Assembly (NCBI GenBank): GCA_003988855.1
Contig: QYAI01000082.1
Location: forward strand, 124,001 to 188,000
Reading direction: 5' to 3'
Source: Arachnopeziza araneosa
Taxonomy: Eukaryota; Ascomycota; Leotiomycetes; Helotiales; Arachnopezizaceae
DNA length: 64,000 nucleotides
Shown: positions 46,088 through 58,000 of the stretch, in pieces
Numbering within the stretch: the first letter of the stretch is position 1
Layout of the letters: every line of letters begins with the position of its first letter
The notes under the pieces: model-generated
The model's database searches: none
What the model saw: only the letters and a program-made list of their open reading frames with translations
What the model was told of the DNA's origin: nothing
Made by a program: the position numbers and the translations under genes

Positions 46088-48138
46088 TCAGCTACCATCC
46101 CCAAAGGCCTTTTGAAACCCTTCAAAGTGCTCCCTCATATCGCCAGCCAATTTCCCATCCACCTCACCAATAATCGTAAGTATGAGACTGTAATTGTTGA
46201 ACAAAAACCTCTCTCTCTTCCTCGAATCACTAATGCCTTTTCCTAACCTCCCTAAGAAGACTTCCATCTCACTCCTCAGTCTACCCAGACTACTTGACAC
46301 CGGCTCGTCATCACCAGCCTCCGCACTTAAAGTTAAAATTCCTTGTACAAATTGACCAAAGCGTTGTGTCATGAAGTGAGGAGCGGCAGATTGTTTTGCT
46401 GCTTCTGATGCGGAAGGCTTACGACTTGGAAGTGAAGAGGTCAATGTTTGAATCGATGTACCGTGTGCATCCATAACCGTTTGGAAGCGAGGCCAGAGTA
46501 GCATGTTCGTACCATTAATATACCCATCCATGGCTGGAATCTTTCTTCTTTGAAGCTCAAATGCAAAGTGCTGGTTTAATCTCACACATAAGAGAACTCC
46601 TAGACAATCGTATGTCTCAGAAACAAGGGATCTGGTAAGCTGTTGTCCAAGAGCGAAAGTTGGCTCGAATATATAGTTGAAGTGTCGAGTGATAACCGCA
46701 TATGAGAGTGCAGGTGAGAAGAAAGTGGTTAGAAATGAATATTCTGCTGAAGCATTATCAACAAGTGCAAGATTGAAATTCCGGAAAGGGAATTCAAGAT
46801 AATGTGTAGTTTTATCCTCTTCAGCTAAGAAAGATGGAAGGGCAGTTTGATTCGTTGTCTTCAGTAAATCGATTCTCCGACCTAAGTTGAATGCATCATG
46901 TGGCGTTCCAGTAGCTTTAGATCCTGACATAATAGTTGATTTCCGAGTTCCATCATCAACTCCCAAAACGTCATGTTTCGCGATTTGATGAATTTTGACT
47001 TTATCCAAGGCACTTTTATAGCGTGTGAACTGGTTGAGGAAGTACCATCGCATGGTATTCATGTACGCTTGACCAATTTCCACTGCCAGCTGTGGATGAT
47101 GTTTATGCAAAAATGCGTACAGATCTTTGTATCTGACGAAATGTTGCTGTTGGATGATTTGAGCATTAATATTTGGAGAACGTAAAGCCTTGATTTGAGC
47201 AACCAGGAAGTCTCTGATCCTTTCCAAAGCTTTACTGACAAGATTCTCTAATAATGGCTTCAGATCATTAATCCCTTTGATATTTCGCCGGTCTTTGGTC
47301 TTGATTTCTAACGCCTTAGACCGTTTTTCAACCTCTGCCAATGCCCTCACCCACGCTTCATCAATCGACCCTTCCACAATTTTCCGTACAACTGCTGGTG
47401 AAAGACTGATTTCCTCAACTATGGGACCAAGAGCATTTTCCACAACCTTTCGATTCTCAAGTCTGACGCTTAAAGCGGTTGATCGTGCCTGGAGTGTTTC
47501 GATTTCTGCTGATACTTGAGCTAGGTCGTTCTGGAAGCTTGTCAAATTTGTTTCGACAGAGCTAAGCACTTCGTCGCAGATTCGTATTGATTCATGAAGA
47601 TCTTCGAATTTGGCTTTCTCTCGCTCGTCTATAGGAAATCAGCTACGGCATTCAAAATCCAGCAAAATTAGAGCATACATTCTTCGGACGTCTGGGTGAT
47701 ATATGAATCATCATGATTTGAACTGGGAAATCTCTGCGAAACGATTTCTCGAAGGCTCAATCCTTCAAAATCCAATTCCTTTTCCAACCCATTTTGAATA
47801 ATTGTCTCCTCATTTCCAGCGATATTGGTGCCGGAAGTGGCTAAATCTTTCCGTTTGAGGCCTAATATTTTCTCTAATACCTGCAGAGGGTCTGGCGCAT
47901 CCGGGACAGTGTGTGACTGTTTAAGCCCTGACCCGTTTGGTCTCTTAGAGGAGGCTAGCAATGAAGATGTGGAATCATTTGAGTGTAAGGAGAGTGACGA
48001 GGATCGGGGAGTGAATCCAGGTCTCTGTGGTGTAGCAGGTGCTAGATGATTCGTTCTCCGACTCGGTGGAGGTCTATTTGCTTGTGGAGAAGCAGAGATT
48101 GAAGGTGAAGCACCGGACAGTCTATCGGTGAGCCACAT
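46088..48138 (-). CDS. vps52: GARP complex subunit Vps52
   Basis: Two exons, 48138-47679 and 47628-46088, about 666 residues. Vps52 is part of the GARP tether that receives endosome-derived vesicles at the trans-Golgi. The N-terminus (MWLTDRLSGASPS, Pro/Ser-rich, FTPRSSSLSLHSND) is that of ascomycete Vps52. Then come the SLREIVSQRFP and EREKAKFEDLHESI coiled-coil regions, and the conserved rod with RRNIKGINDLKPLLENLVSKALERIRDFLVAQI and ALRSPNINAQIIQQQ. The intron (GTATGC donor, CCTATAG acceptor) joins SEE to YEREKAK in frame. It is divergent from the eIF5A gene over a wide gap. Confidence 0.92.
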
Positions 48139-49455
48139 ATTCTCTTGCTCACGGTATCTAGGCCAAAAGCTCCACGGATTTTTCGATCATAACCTGACAA
48201 TCATTTTCATCATAATTGTTGGATTTCCAGCCCGGTGATTCAGTGTCGAAGTTGTTCGACCCTTTTCTTGAAGTTGAAAGCTACCCTTGTAAGCCTGGTG
48301 CTTCAGCGTTAGTCATGGCTACAATTATTTACAGCCACACTTCTTGGGTTCTAAAACCGCACCTCTACTTTAGCTTCTTCACAACCATTCAATCTTACAC
48401 CTTATCAGACTAGCAGCTAAAGACTAATGGATTTCATCATTTTGTCAGACTGCGAATGACGATCGAATTCGAACAAGTTTCCAAGAAGCAATATGGAAGT
48501 ATTTTGAACAAAACTCTTTTCGTTCTGAGAAAGGCATAAACCCATTTCTTGCCACTATTATTCTCGTACCTCGAAGAGCTGAGTATGCTTCTAGTTCTTT
48601 GTATGTGATGTACATATCATCATTGATATTCACGATCAGGATTCTACTTCAGAACCTGTCAATTTATCAAAGTATGAAACCGCTTCTGATTACTCTAGGT
48701 CAATTAATTGACATTCATTACTTATGTTTGGATTACAGATCTGTTCTATTTATGATAGCATGCATACCTGATTGTCCCACATCAACACCAGCATTCACAA
48801 CTATGGTTTTCTCTTAAAAACGACCAATTTGTAAATGACCATTTCAGAGTGCTGGCATGGAGTGCTACCTCGTACCTAGCTGATGACTAAAACGAGTCCT
48901 GAAAGTCCCATTTCATTGCCAACACTAGTATCATTTTTGAATCAATCGAGTTCAAATATTCCATAAAAGTTGACTCATTGGATTTTCATGACTGCCTGAT
49001 TCAAATATTGTTGGCACTTTTGTTCAAAGGCTTAAAGATGAAGTGGCCATAAATTACCTTAGGTAAAAAGGTGAAAGCTCTAACTTATATCAACTTAGCC
49101 TCAACTAATTGGAAAGATAACACCGTAAGACTCAATCGCTTGCTTGGTTAAGTTTTATAGAGAGGAATAAGTGTTTATAGACAGTTAATATTCCAAATAC
49201 TTCTCCACTTGGAATTGGTTTCTCACTCACTAAGGCGATAGCATAGGCCTGAGCCATCGAATTCGTCCCTTCGCCGGGCTGCTTTCGATTGGCCGTGAAG
49301 CCGCTTACCTAATTCAATCAGAGGTCTGTGCACCACAACTCTTCGAGATTTTATCTACCTGTATTTAAACCCCACCAAAACCCATCTCCACAACATCCAA
49401 CTCCACGAGCGCATTTCTTCTCTTTTAAAAACTTCATCTCGTAACAACTATCAAG
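48139..49455. other. intergenic region between vps52 and eIF5A
   Basis: A/T-rich sequence with short unsupported frames. The 300 bases before 49456 hold the eIF5A promoter and 5' UTR. Nothing else recognised. Confidence 0.5.
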
Positions 49456-50222
49456 ATGGCGGACAATGATGCGCAACATGAGCATACTTTTGGTATGTTT
49501 TTCTTTCTCCTCGGCTTTCCGCTGCCAAAACAACCCCTCTTCGGCAGCACGAAACATCCCCTCTTCTGCTTCACGCCTCCAAAATATTATTTTGAAGCTC
49601 ATATTGACGTTGTATAGACTCCGCAGATGCTGGTGCTAGCGCGACGTATCCTATGCAATGTTCAGCTCTCCGAAAGAACGGCTTTGTTGTGATCAAGTAA
49701 TGTTCCACTTCTGAAAAGTAACGCAACAATAAACTAATCTGCTGAGATAGAAATCGCCCTTGCAAAATTGTCGACATGTCCACCTCAAAGACCGGAAAGC
49801 ACGGACATGCTAAGGTTCATTTGGTTGCTATTGATATCTTTACTGGCAAGAAACTCGAAGAACTTTGCCCCTCCACCCACAACATGGATGTCCCTAATGT
49901 CACTCGCAAGGAATACCAGTTGGTAAGGTTATATCAAATCATAGGGCGGGAATTCGCTGATAACTGTAGCTCGATGTCTCTGACGATGGTTTTCTCTCTT
50001 TGATGGCTGATGATGGCGAGACCAAGGATGATGTCAAGGTCCCAGACGGTGAGGTTGGCGAAAAGATTTCCAAGCTCTTTACTGAGGAGGAAAAGGACAC
50101 CAGTATGTTTTTCAAATGTGGAATCCGCCTGAGAGTTACTGAAGTTCGATTTAGATGTCATTGTTCTTACCGCTATGGGCGAGCAAGCTGCTATCGAAGC
50201 CAAGGAAGCTCCCCGCGGTTAA
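49456..50222 (+). CDS. translation factor eIF5A
   Basis: Five exons: 49456-49492, 49618-49696, 49751-49922, 49970-50102 and 50155-50222, 162 residues. eIF5A relieves ribosome stalling at polyproline and helps termination; it is activated by hypusine. The hypusination loop STSKTGKHGHAK is visible, with the modified Lys at residue 55. The SH3-like N-terminal domain (YPMQCSALRKNGFVVIKNRPCKIV) and the OB-fold C-terminal domain (YQLLDVSDDGFLSLM) follow in order. The last exon gives NVIVLTAMGEQAAIEAKEAPRG. It has the most introns per length in the window, and all joins are supported by conserved sequence. Confidence 0.96.
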
Positions 50223-50886
50223 ATATTTTCAAACCAATGTTGCGACAGCGACCTTTCATGATCTCGTCTGCAGAATCACACAGGCCCAAGAATTTCGAAC
50301 ACTCATCGGAACTTGGCGTTTGCTATCTGCAGCCTAATGGTCGTTGCGTAGGAAACACTCTGGACTATGGACATCACTGGTTATATCTCGCTGGGCTTTG
50401 CGAATCATCGTTTTTCCTTTACAACACATTGTCACTCTGGCCTGTGAAGTCAACAGTGGACAATATGGCATGTGGAATCATATCCACAGAAATTCGGAAG
50501 ATTTTCAAAAGTTTGCCTATGTTTGACTTTTGTGAAGTGACTTGCAGATTCAAAGTGATACGCAATCCAAACCGATCTAATCTGCCTGAAATGTGATACT
50601 GGTTCTGCAATCCTAAGGTTCAAGAATTGAATTCCATGATTTACTGTAATTGAGCGCCTACCAGGCCCCCTCGTTAGTAATTTCCTGAGGAACTTTGTGG
50701 AATGTGATGGGTATCACTTCTGTTTCTGTCATACCCTGGTATTTCCATTTTCTGGATTGATCCCCGCTAAATATCTCTGACAATAATTAATTACCAAAAG
50801 TTGTCTTCACATCTTGCTAGTAATTTCGACTCGGAGTTTTACCCCAGTTCAAACATCCTAAAACATGTGACTCGCATTCGAACATA
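50223..50886. other. eIF5A 3' UTR and rrn7 upstream region
   Basis: The open frame continuing past 50222 on the plus strand is out of the eIF5A frame. No gene seen. Confidence 0.5.
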
Positions 50887-52773
50887 ATGTCCCAAGCTCG
50901 TATTGAATATCAGCGATTTCGTCGAGGAGAATCATGCACGGAAGAAGGTTGTCGAGCGAGGAAATTCTACATCGAAGATGGCAAGAAATTCTGCCAGAGA
51001 GGTCACGAGCAGGCCGTAAGTAAGATGGCTTTTTGAAAATCGCAATGCTAATCAAAAGACAGGGTTTCACACAAACCCAACAAGATGACGATGACTTTGG
51101 CACTCAGGGTAAAACGACTAGGAAAAAGAAGGTTGAGGAAGAGAAAGTCATCACAGTATTGTCGGGTAACGACGCCAAGGAACTATATTTGCAGTGCCTC
51201 CAGCTTATAGTTTGGAAGCAATGCAACTGGCTAGTCAAAGCCAAGGGACTACCTGGTGAGTTGGAAACAGTTGTGAGAGACCTCTGGGGCCTGAGAGTTG
51301 CTGCTGTATGGAAAGATAGAGACCAGAGTCAGAGCGCGTTTAGTTCGCAAGTCTTTAGTTCTCAGAGTGAAGGGGAAACTAGTGGGACTGAACAGGCTGA
51401 TAAGAAGAGCTTGAGTTCAAGGAGAAGCAAGATGTTGGAAGAGAGGATGCCCAAATTGAGGGAGACGCTGGGGTTGTGTTATCTGGGAATGCTGTTGATG
51501 AGGCTGCCAGTGAGCCTTGGTGAGGTATGGAAATGGGCTTCGAGAGATGAGATTGTGTTTTCGAGAGCTGTGAGTATCTAGGTGATATGAAAGAGCAGTT
51601 CTGATTTGGAGATAGATCAAGGAGGTCCCACGAGAAATGAGGAGGAAGCTACCACCCTATTTCCATTCCGCACTGGAGTTGAAAGCGCCGCTAAAGGGTT
51701 ACACTCTTCATAGGACAGTAGGAGATCTAGTTACCTTTTTCAGCCGCCATTTTGAGATGGATTTCCCTCAGCTCAATACTCATCTGCTCCTCTACAAACT
51801 TATCCTACAACTTAGTTTACCAGGTATGGTCTAACGTCTCGCTGAAATAGTTCTCTCATTAAGCAATTTAGTTGAGATCAATCTCGGTGTTCAGCGCCTT
51901 ATTTCTCTTCTCTCAATCACTTTCTCCTTCCCCACAACCATATCTTCAAGCAGATATCAAACAACCTCATACCCAGAGATTCACCTAATTGCTCTAATAA
52001 TCATCGCCACAAAGCTCCTCTACCCATTCGACGACATCAAGCGTGTACCGGAAAGTGACGCTGATCCTACTAGTACCAGGGTAAATTGGAAAGAATGGTC
52101 GAAAATCATGACCCAGCCGCTGAATCAAGATATGAAAAGAGGTAAGGAAATCTACACTAAGGAGATGGATGTTTGGGATATGGATGGGCAGCAAATAGAT
52201 GAGTATATGAATTGGTACCAGAGGACTTGGATTGATGACCGACCACCAAAGCGTATTCCTCTCTTCCCTTCTAAAACTTCTCATACTTATTAGTTTTAGT
52301 TGCCGAACAAGTTCTTGATATGTTTCCTCTTGAGAAGCTTCACTCCCAGCAAGAGATAGAATCTGATTGTGAGAGACGAACAAATTGTCTGAAAGAAATG
52401 CAACGCAATCTTGAAGTCCAAAAATCCTGGCCCATGGAAGGTGATGGAAAAGAAGAGCGCATATACAGACCTGGAGAATTGTACAAGCGGTACAGAAGCG
52501 TAGAAGAGCTTCCTGGGTTTGCAAAGGGCTTTTTTGAACTTTGTGGTGAGTTGAAAGTCCGGGAATAAGAAAATGAGTACTAATTGGCCTCTAGCTAAGA
52601 CAACGGGCACATCAGTAACACTGCTTGTGAAAGCTGTTTTTAGGCTCGAGGCGAGGTTGGAGAAATGGCGATTAGCTGAGAGGAAGAATGACTTTTTAAG
52701 AGAACAAAAGGATAATGTAGATGAAGAGGATGACGACGATGACGATAGCGACGAAGAGGATGAAGATGATTGA
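50887..52773 (+). CDS. rrn7: RNA polymerase I initiation factor Rrn7 (TFIIB-like)
   Basis: Six exons: 50887-51015, 51063-51569, 51616-51823, 51872-52252, 52300-52545 and 52595-52773, about 549 residues. Rrn7/TAF1B is the TFIIB-like part of the core factor that recruits Pol I to rDNA. The N-terminal zinc ribbon is visible: C17, C22, C36 and H40 (SCTEEGC, KFCQRGHEQ). The following B-reader-like segment (GFTQTQQDDDDFGTQGK) and the cyclin-fold region (LYLQCLQLIVWKQCNWLV, GLPGELETVVRDLW, LRETLGLCYLGMLLMRLPVSLGE) fit the family. The tail is strongly acidic (DEEDDDDDDSDEED). In the fourth exon the acceptor at 51871 was chosen because an earlier TAG would leave an intron of only 27 nt. Confidence 0.9.
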
Positions 52774-53171
52774 TGGAGATAGATATTGGTATGAAAGAAA
52801 GACAGCATCTCGTGGCTTAGTATCGAAACAACTTCGATTGTCCTATCTCATGAACGATATCTTGGAATTCCCAAAGTCATGGCCTATTACCAAAACGGCC
52901 TCATTGCCCCACATCGCCGACGACATTCAGAACAGTTCTCAAGAGACAGAAGTTTATAAATCTACTTTAGCAATCACTCTCCAGGTTTCAAGCAGTATAC
53001 TCATATGTTACCAACATTGCTTTGAGGATATAACTCTACTTATATTTCTCTCATCATCCGAAAGTGCCGAGACTTTAAATGGTACACACAGCTTTTCAAG
53101 CTTACAGGGCCTTGCAGCACGTTCTGATTGTTCCCGATATTGCCAGTTCTTAAAACTCCTCGATTCTGGTA
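52774..53171. other. convergent intergenic region between rrn7 and the TBC gene
   Basis: 398 bp between stop codons. The overlapping frame on the plus strand (52721-53245) is a shadow of both genes. Confidence 0.5.
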
Positions 53172-54509
53172 TCAATATCCTTGGTAGCCCAGCCATTGTC
53201 TCCATAACGCCCCAAATAACCCAGACGGACCAGATTCCTTCTTGATCCATAAAGATAATACCCCTATTATTACAGCCAATCCGACAGTACGGGCTGGTTT
53301 TCTATACTTCCACAGCAGCTTCAGAGCTCTTTCCCGTTGCTCTACTCTCTTCAATTCCTTGACTTGTTTGTGAAAATACACTTCGCCATCTTGAAGCGAC
53401 TGCTTAGTTGCCTGATCTTGCCAGCGCGCAGTTTTCAGTACACTATTACCCGATATTGACCACCAGCCTCTGATATCCTCAGGCGGGAGGAGATCAAATA
53501 GCTTGACAGTGTTGGTTATCAAAGTTTCAATATCTAAGGGCCTAGGGAGCTTCGAGAGGACTGAGTGCAGCATTTCAGGCTCGTCTGATGGGATCTCGAA
53601 AAGTTCATTTGACCGCTGCAGAACGATCTGAGCGAACATATAGACAGAAAACACAGCCTCCCGTGCTAGTAGAGCATCAAATAACCTTGCAATCTCTCCA
53701 TATTCCTGTATATCGTGCGCATACATTGTGAGCGTCCCTGAAAGTGCGAAGAAAGGCTGTGTCCCAGACAGGTGACTCCATAGCTTTGGATTGATTGCAT
53801 GTATGATGGCAGGTATAAGTTGCAATTGAGCCAGGGCTTGTGCAAAAGTAGGGAGCATAAAATCTCGTATACGGAGCGCGGAAAGACGAGCTACGGCAGG
53901 GGCACGGAGTTGTGGTTCGAGGACGAGAAGAAAGACTTGGCATATATCGTGATATCCTTGAAAGTACGAAAGATATGGTTGTCTCCGCAGCACCTCAGTA
54001 ATCAGGTTGGAAAGCTCTGCTTTCCGACAGTCGAGTTCCTTAGAGGACTGGTCTGTGCCAAGTCGTCAGCGCAAAGTGATATGTGATTTCGGGAAGACGG
54101 GAGCTACCATGGGGATAGTATATAAAGGATCTGTCTACGTCTAATTGTACTTGCTCCTCATCGCGATGTACTGGCAGATCTTTCCAATTGTCTAAATCCT
54201 TCACTCTCTCTTTTGTGTCGCTCTTGCCATCCTCATGACCAAGAAGGATCGGCCCTACACACATGGTCAGTCAAGATCTCAGAGCCTCACTAAGTAACAC
54301 GAACATGCCCGTTGTCGAACGCTGTCCGAGACCAGTCCACCTTCAGATATTGCCAGCTTCCTCAATGTCTGCAAGTCTTTCCATTTACATGCTTCCAGGA
54401 TTTCCTCGATTTTGTCACGAAGCTTCCTTTGAGCTGGGGATGGCGATGGAGTTCTCTCTTTGATCTTGCATTTTTCACTCTCCTCAGTATCTTTTCCGTT
54501 GGGCTCCAT
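53172..54509 (-). CDS. gyp8: TBC-domain Rab GTPase-activating protein, Gyp8/TBC1D20-like
   Basis: Three exons read downwards: 54509-54305, 54254-54108 and 54052-53172, about 410 residues. These GAPs stimulate GTP hydrolysis by Rab1/Ypt1-type GTPases at the ER-Golgi. TBC motifs: VRQRAWPILLG at the domain entry, the arginine finger in QLDVDRSF (Arg110) and the glutamine finger in YFQGYHD (Gln149). A single C-terminal membrane segment (TVGLAVIIGVLSLWI) matches the tail-anchored Gyp8/TBC1D20 group. Both introns keep frame at conserved points (RA|W and PH|D). The first has a weak GTTCGT donor. A 68-codon ATG frame lies upstream (54619-54825) and may be a leader ORF. Confidence 0.88.
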
Positions 54510-55078
54510 CTCAAGGGAATAGGTCCATATGTTCCAAGATCATCGCAGGCTGGGTGGAAGAAGTTTGCGAAGTCGATTCCTTGTGGGTGAAAATAGAAAC
54601 TGCGAGTATGTTTCTTCGTTAAAGCCTTAGCGCCTGCAGGCTGCTGTTTTCGATATCTGAAAATGACTTGTCGTCTTCCATTAATACCGCATCATGGGTT
54701 GCTGACAGGACACCCATGATCCCCTCATGAGGCCCTTTTCTGAAACTGTCTTGGCTGAGTATCAGAAGTGGTTCTATGTTTTCAGAAGATATTTGCATTT
54801 GCATCGTGCTGGAGTGGGCTGGCATCAGCCTCGTTCACCAGGCTAGGGAGTTTGTCAACAGCCGCTGAGCAAGGCTGCCACCATACCTAATACCTGATCG
54901 AGGAATTCATGGGCCGTTGACTTTCACCCATCCCCGTTTCGATTGAAATACCTCATTACTCTACTTTCACCATCCCAAGCCACCAGGCTAGTGTCTTCAT
55001 CCGGTGTCATCTGCGCTGTCTGGCTCTCTCATCCACACCATCTGATCGAATGGCTGCCAAGTGACCCGGCCAACCACG
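54510..55078. promoter_or_regulatory. divergent upstream region of the TBC and MMS1_N genes
   Basis: 569 bp. It contains a minus-strand ATG frame of 68 codons (54825-54619) ahead of the TBC gene, and on the plus strand a five-codon minimal frame (ATG GCT GCC AAG TGA, 55050-55064) ending 14 bases before the next start codon. Confidence 0.45.
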
Positions 55079-58000
55079 ATGGCCTTTGCATCTAGCACAC
55101 TTGTGAATGGGGAATGGACTACCCGGACACTCGATGTCGATACTGTCTTGAGACACTATAACCAAAAGGATAAGGATTTTATCGATACCTCTCCCTTTCA
55201 GCACGAGACTGTTCCCAAACTGGGTGTTCTTACGCAAACAATCACTCCCAGTTCTCTTGTGCATTGGATTCTAGCAGCAAGATTGAGAGATCTCGAGACA
55301 CAAGATGTAGTTTTCATTGGGGTAAGCCAGCCCAACCTACCAGAGCTATGTTACTTGGATGGAATTTTGTCCTCTCTAGTGGAGCTGTCTTACATTGCTT
55401 TTACTCTCATAATCCATATCTTTTGGCAATATAACTAATTCCGATAGGATGACTTTGTCCAAGTCAAAGAATTACGGGCTGATGGAAGCCTACAAGATGT
55501 TATCCGAAAAGACAATTTTGGATCTCGCATTCGAAATGCTCGTATCGTTGGGTCAATCAAAGAGTTTGAAAACGATCCAGAAGCCCAAATCGACAGCACA
55601 AAATTCAAAGACGAGGAAGATGATTTCTATATGGATCCGGATATCGTAAACAAAAGCAAAAATCGGCCGAACAGACGGATTCTACCACCTCAGGTTATTG
55701 TGCTCCAATTTACCTCAGGCGACTTGGTTTTTCTGAGGCTCTCTCAATCCGATAATGGGGCATTGGAGTTTGCCTCAAACCTTCGCAGAGTATCAAAAGC
55801 CATGGTGAAGTTACAACCTGGTATGCATCTTGCTGCTGATCCAAGCTCTCGCTATGTAGCTTTAGGGTGCTCTGAAGGTATTGTAGCTGTCTGCGCACTT
55901 CACTCTAGGAAAGAACTCAAAGCTTCATACGCTGCAACTTCAAATCTTCAATACATCGCTTCGGACTTTCATCTTTTCTTGACCGGAGCCATATTGAAAG
56001 TTGAGTTTCTACATCCTACCCCAGATGACGATGAGCACACTATTCTCATTATACTCGTCGCCGCAAAGGGAAAGACTCGAATGTTGGTGTTCGAATGGGA
56101 AGCAGGTACCAAACTATCAGATATTCGGCCGCATAGCACCAAAGGGCATTTATTAGATAAAGCTCGCCAGCTCCCATTACTGCTCATACCTCTTACTATC
56201 AAATCTTCATTTGTTCTTGTTTGCGAGAATTCTATGTCAGTGTGTCTTGGAATTCTTCATGGTGCCCCGACTTTCATCGACTTCAATGATAGAGTTGATC
56301 CACCAACAGAATTTCACAATGGACTTGGAAACCCGTTGTGGACTTCCTGGACGCGTGCTCTACGCTTCCCGAGTCGTGCAGCTACCATAGACGACATTTT
56401 TGTTGTTCGTGAAGATGGTCTACTCAAATTGCTAGAGCTCGACAGTACACTTGATGAGATCGTCAAATCCGATAATAATATCGGGGAGTTTGGAGTCAGT
56501 TGTGGAACAGCCTTAGCTTGTCTTTACGTTCAGCTCGGCGATTTCACAAAGTCTGGAGATATGTTTGTCATAGGTGGAGATGCATGCGCTGGGGGAACGT
56601 ATCTAGTAAGTTTTCTAGAAAATCAATCTCATTCTATATTCATTGTTATTAAAACGCCGATTATTCTATCTGCTCTAATCGCCAAAATCAGCTTCCAGCA
56701 AGACGCAATCCTGCACTCTTAGAGCCGATTCCAAACTGGTCACCAGCTCATGACCTTGTGACAACTCAATTATCACAAAGCCTGGATGCGAGCCCCGAAT
56801 GGAACAGGTACAATAAAATGGGAAGCCAAATTCCGAAACCAGATCGTGTTTTTGCTTGTGTTGGTAAAGGTATCAACGGGTCCATTGTTGAATTTCGCCA
56901 AGGACTAGAAGCAAAAATCGGCTTGGAGATGGATGTTGACACACCAGTCATGCAAAGTTGGGTCTTCAATGACTTCATCACAAGCCCATATGATGGTCAA
57001 GAAGCATCTTTGTTCTTGTTATCATTGGGAGATCGTTCGAAATTGCTACGAATTACCAATCACCCAGCAGAAATAGAAGATCTTGACGAGACGCAAACAC
57101 AGTTTGACCTGAGATATAGGACCATTGCTGCTTCTGTCGCACAACAGAACCATTTTATCCAAGTGACGGAGAAGTCAATTACAATTAGCAGTGGCTCCGG
57201 CGTGTAAGTACCACTCTCATTGCGGGCAGCTGTTTTTCAAGCTAGACTAAACCTCTTTAGACGGCGGCTACAAGGGCCCGAACTCCTCGCTGTCCTACAA
57301 GAACTCCCGAATAGCACCGGGGTGACAATATACAACGCTGTTGTTGATCATGATCTCATCCTATTTACGATAAAATCCAACAACCTCGTACTTCTTCAAG
57401 TGTTGCAAAGTGAGAATCATGAAGTTACTATGGAAGTAGACGAGACTTCAGCGGCTCCTTCCAACTCAGATATTCGAAAGCTAGCTCAATATTCGTCTCA
57501 CATTAGCTGTCTGACTACATGTACGATTAATGATGTTAAGTGTGCAGTCGTTGCGCAGCGGGCAGGAGACTCGATAACCCTGGACTTTCAGCCTGTTGGA
57601 GGTGGCAATATCTTGACGTTCAAAATACCAACTAATGGCCTTTTGACCAACGGACTCGATCTTGAAGCAATTGCGAGTATTTCGATAAAATCCAGTCAGT
57701 CCGGTACCCTGAGATTGCTTTGTGGCACCCAAAACGGCGTTTTGGTAGCACTGGAGCTTGACGTGCAGGCAAAAGTAATCCTTGCCTCTCACGGAAATCG
57801 TATAGGGGCAACGACTGTGACAATATTCGAAGATCAACACTCTATCTACGGCTTTTTTGCGATTTGCGACTCCAAACTTTATGTCTTGCGGCCCAAGCCG
57901 TCTCCACCACGCCGCCGAACAACTAGGAACTGGGCTCGGAATTTTGAGATATGTCGATTATGGTTGACTGATGCGTTGAGACTAGACATGGAACAGCCAA

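Noticed and set aside
51824..51850. Earlier acceptor in the third rrn7 intron (TAG at 51848-51850)
   Set aside because: It stays in frame but would make an intron of only 27 nt, too short for the spliceosome. The next acceptor at 51871 gives 48 nt.
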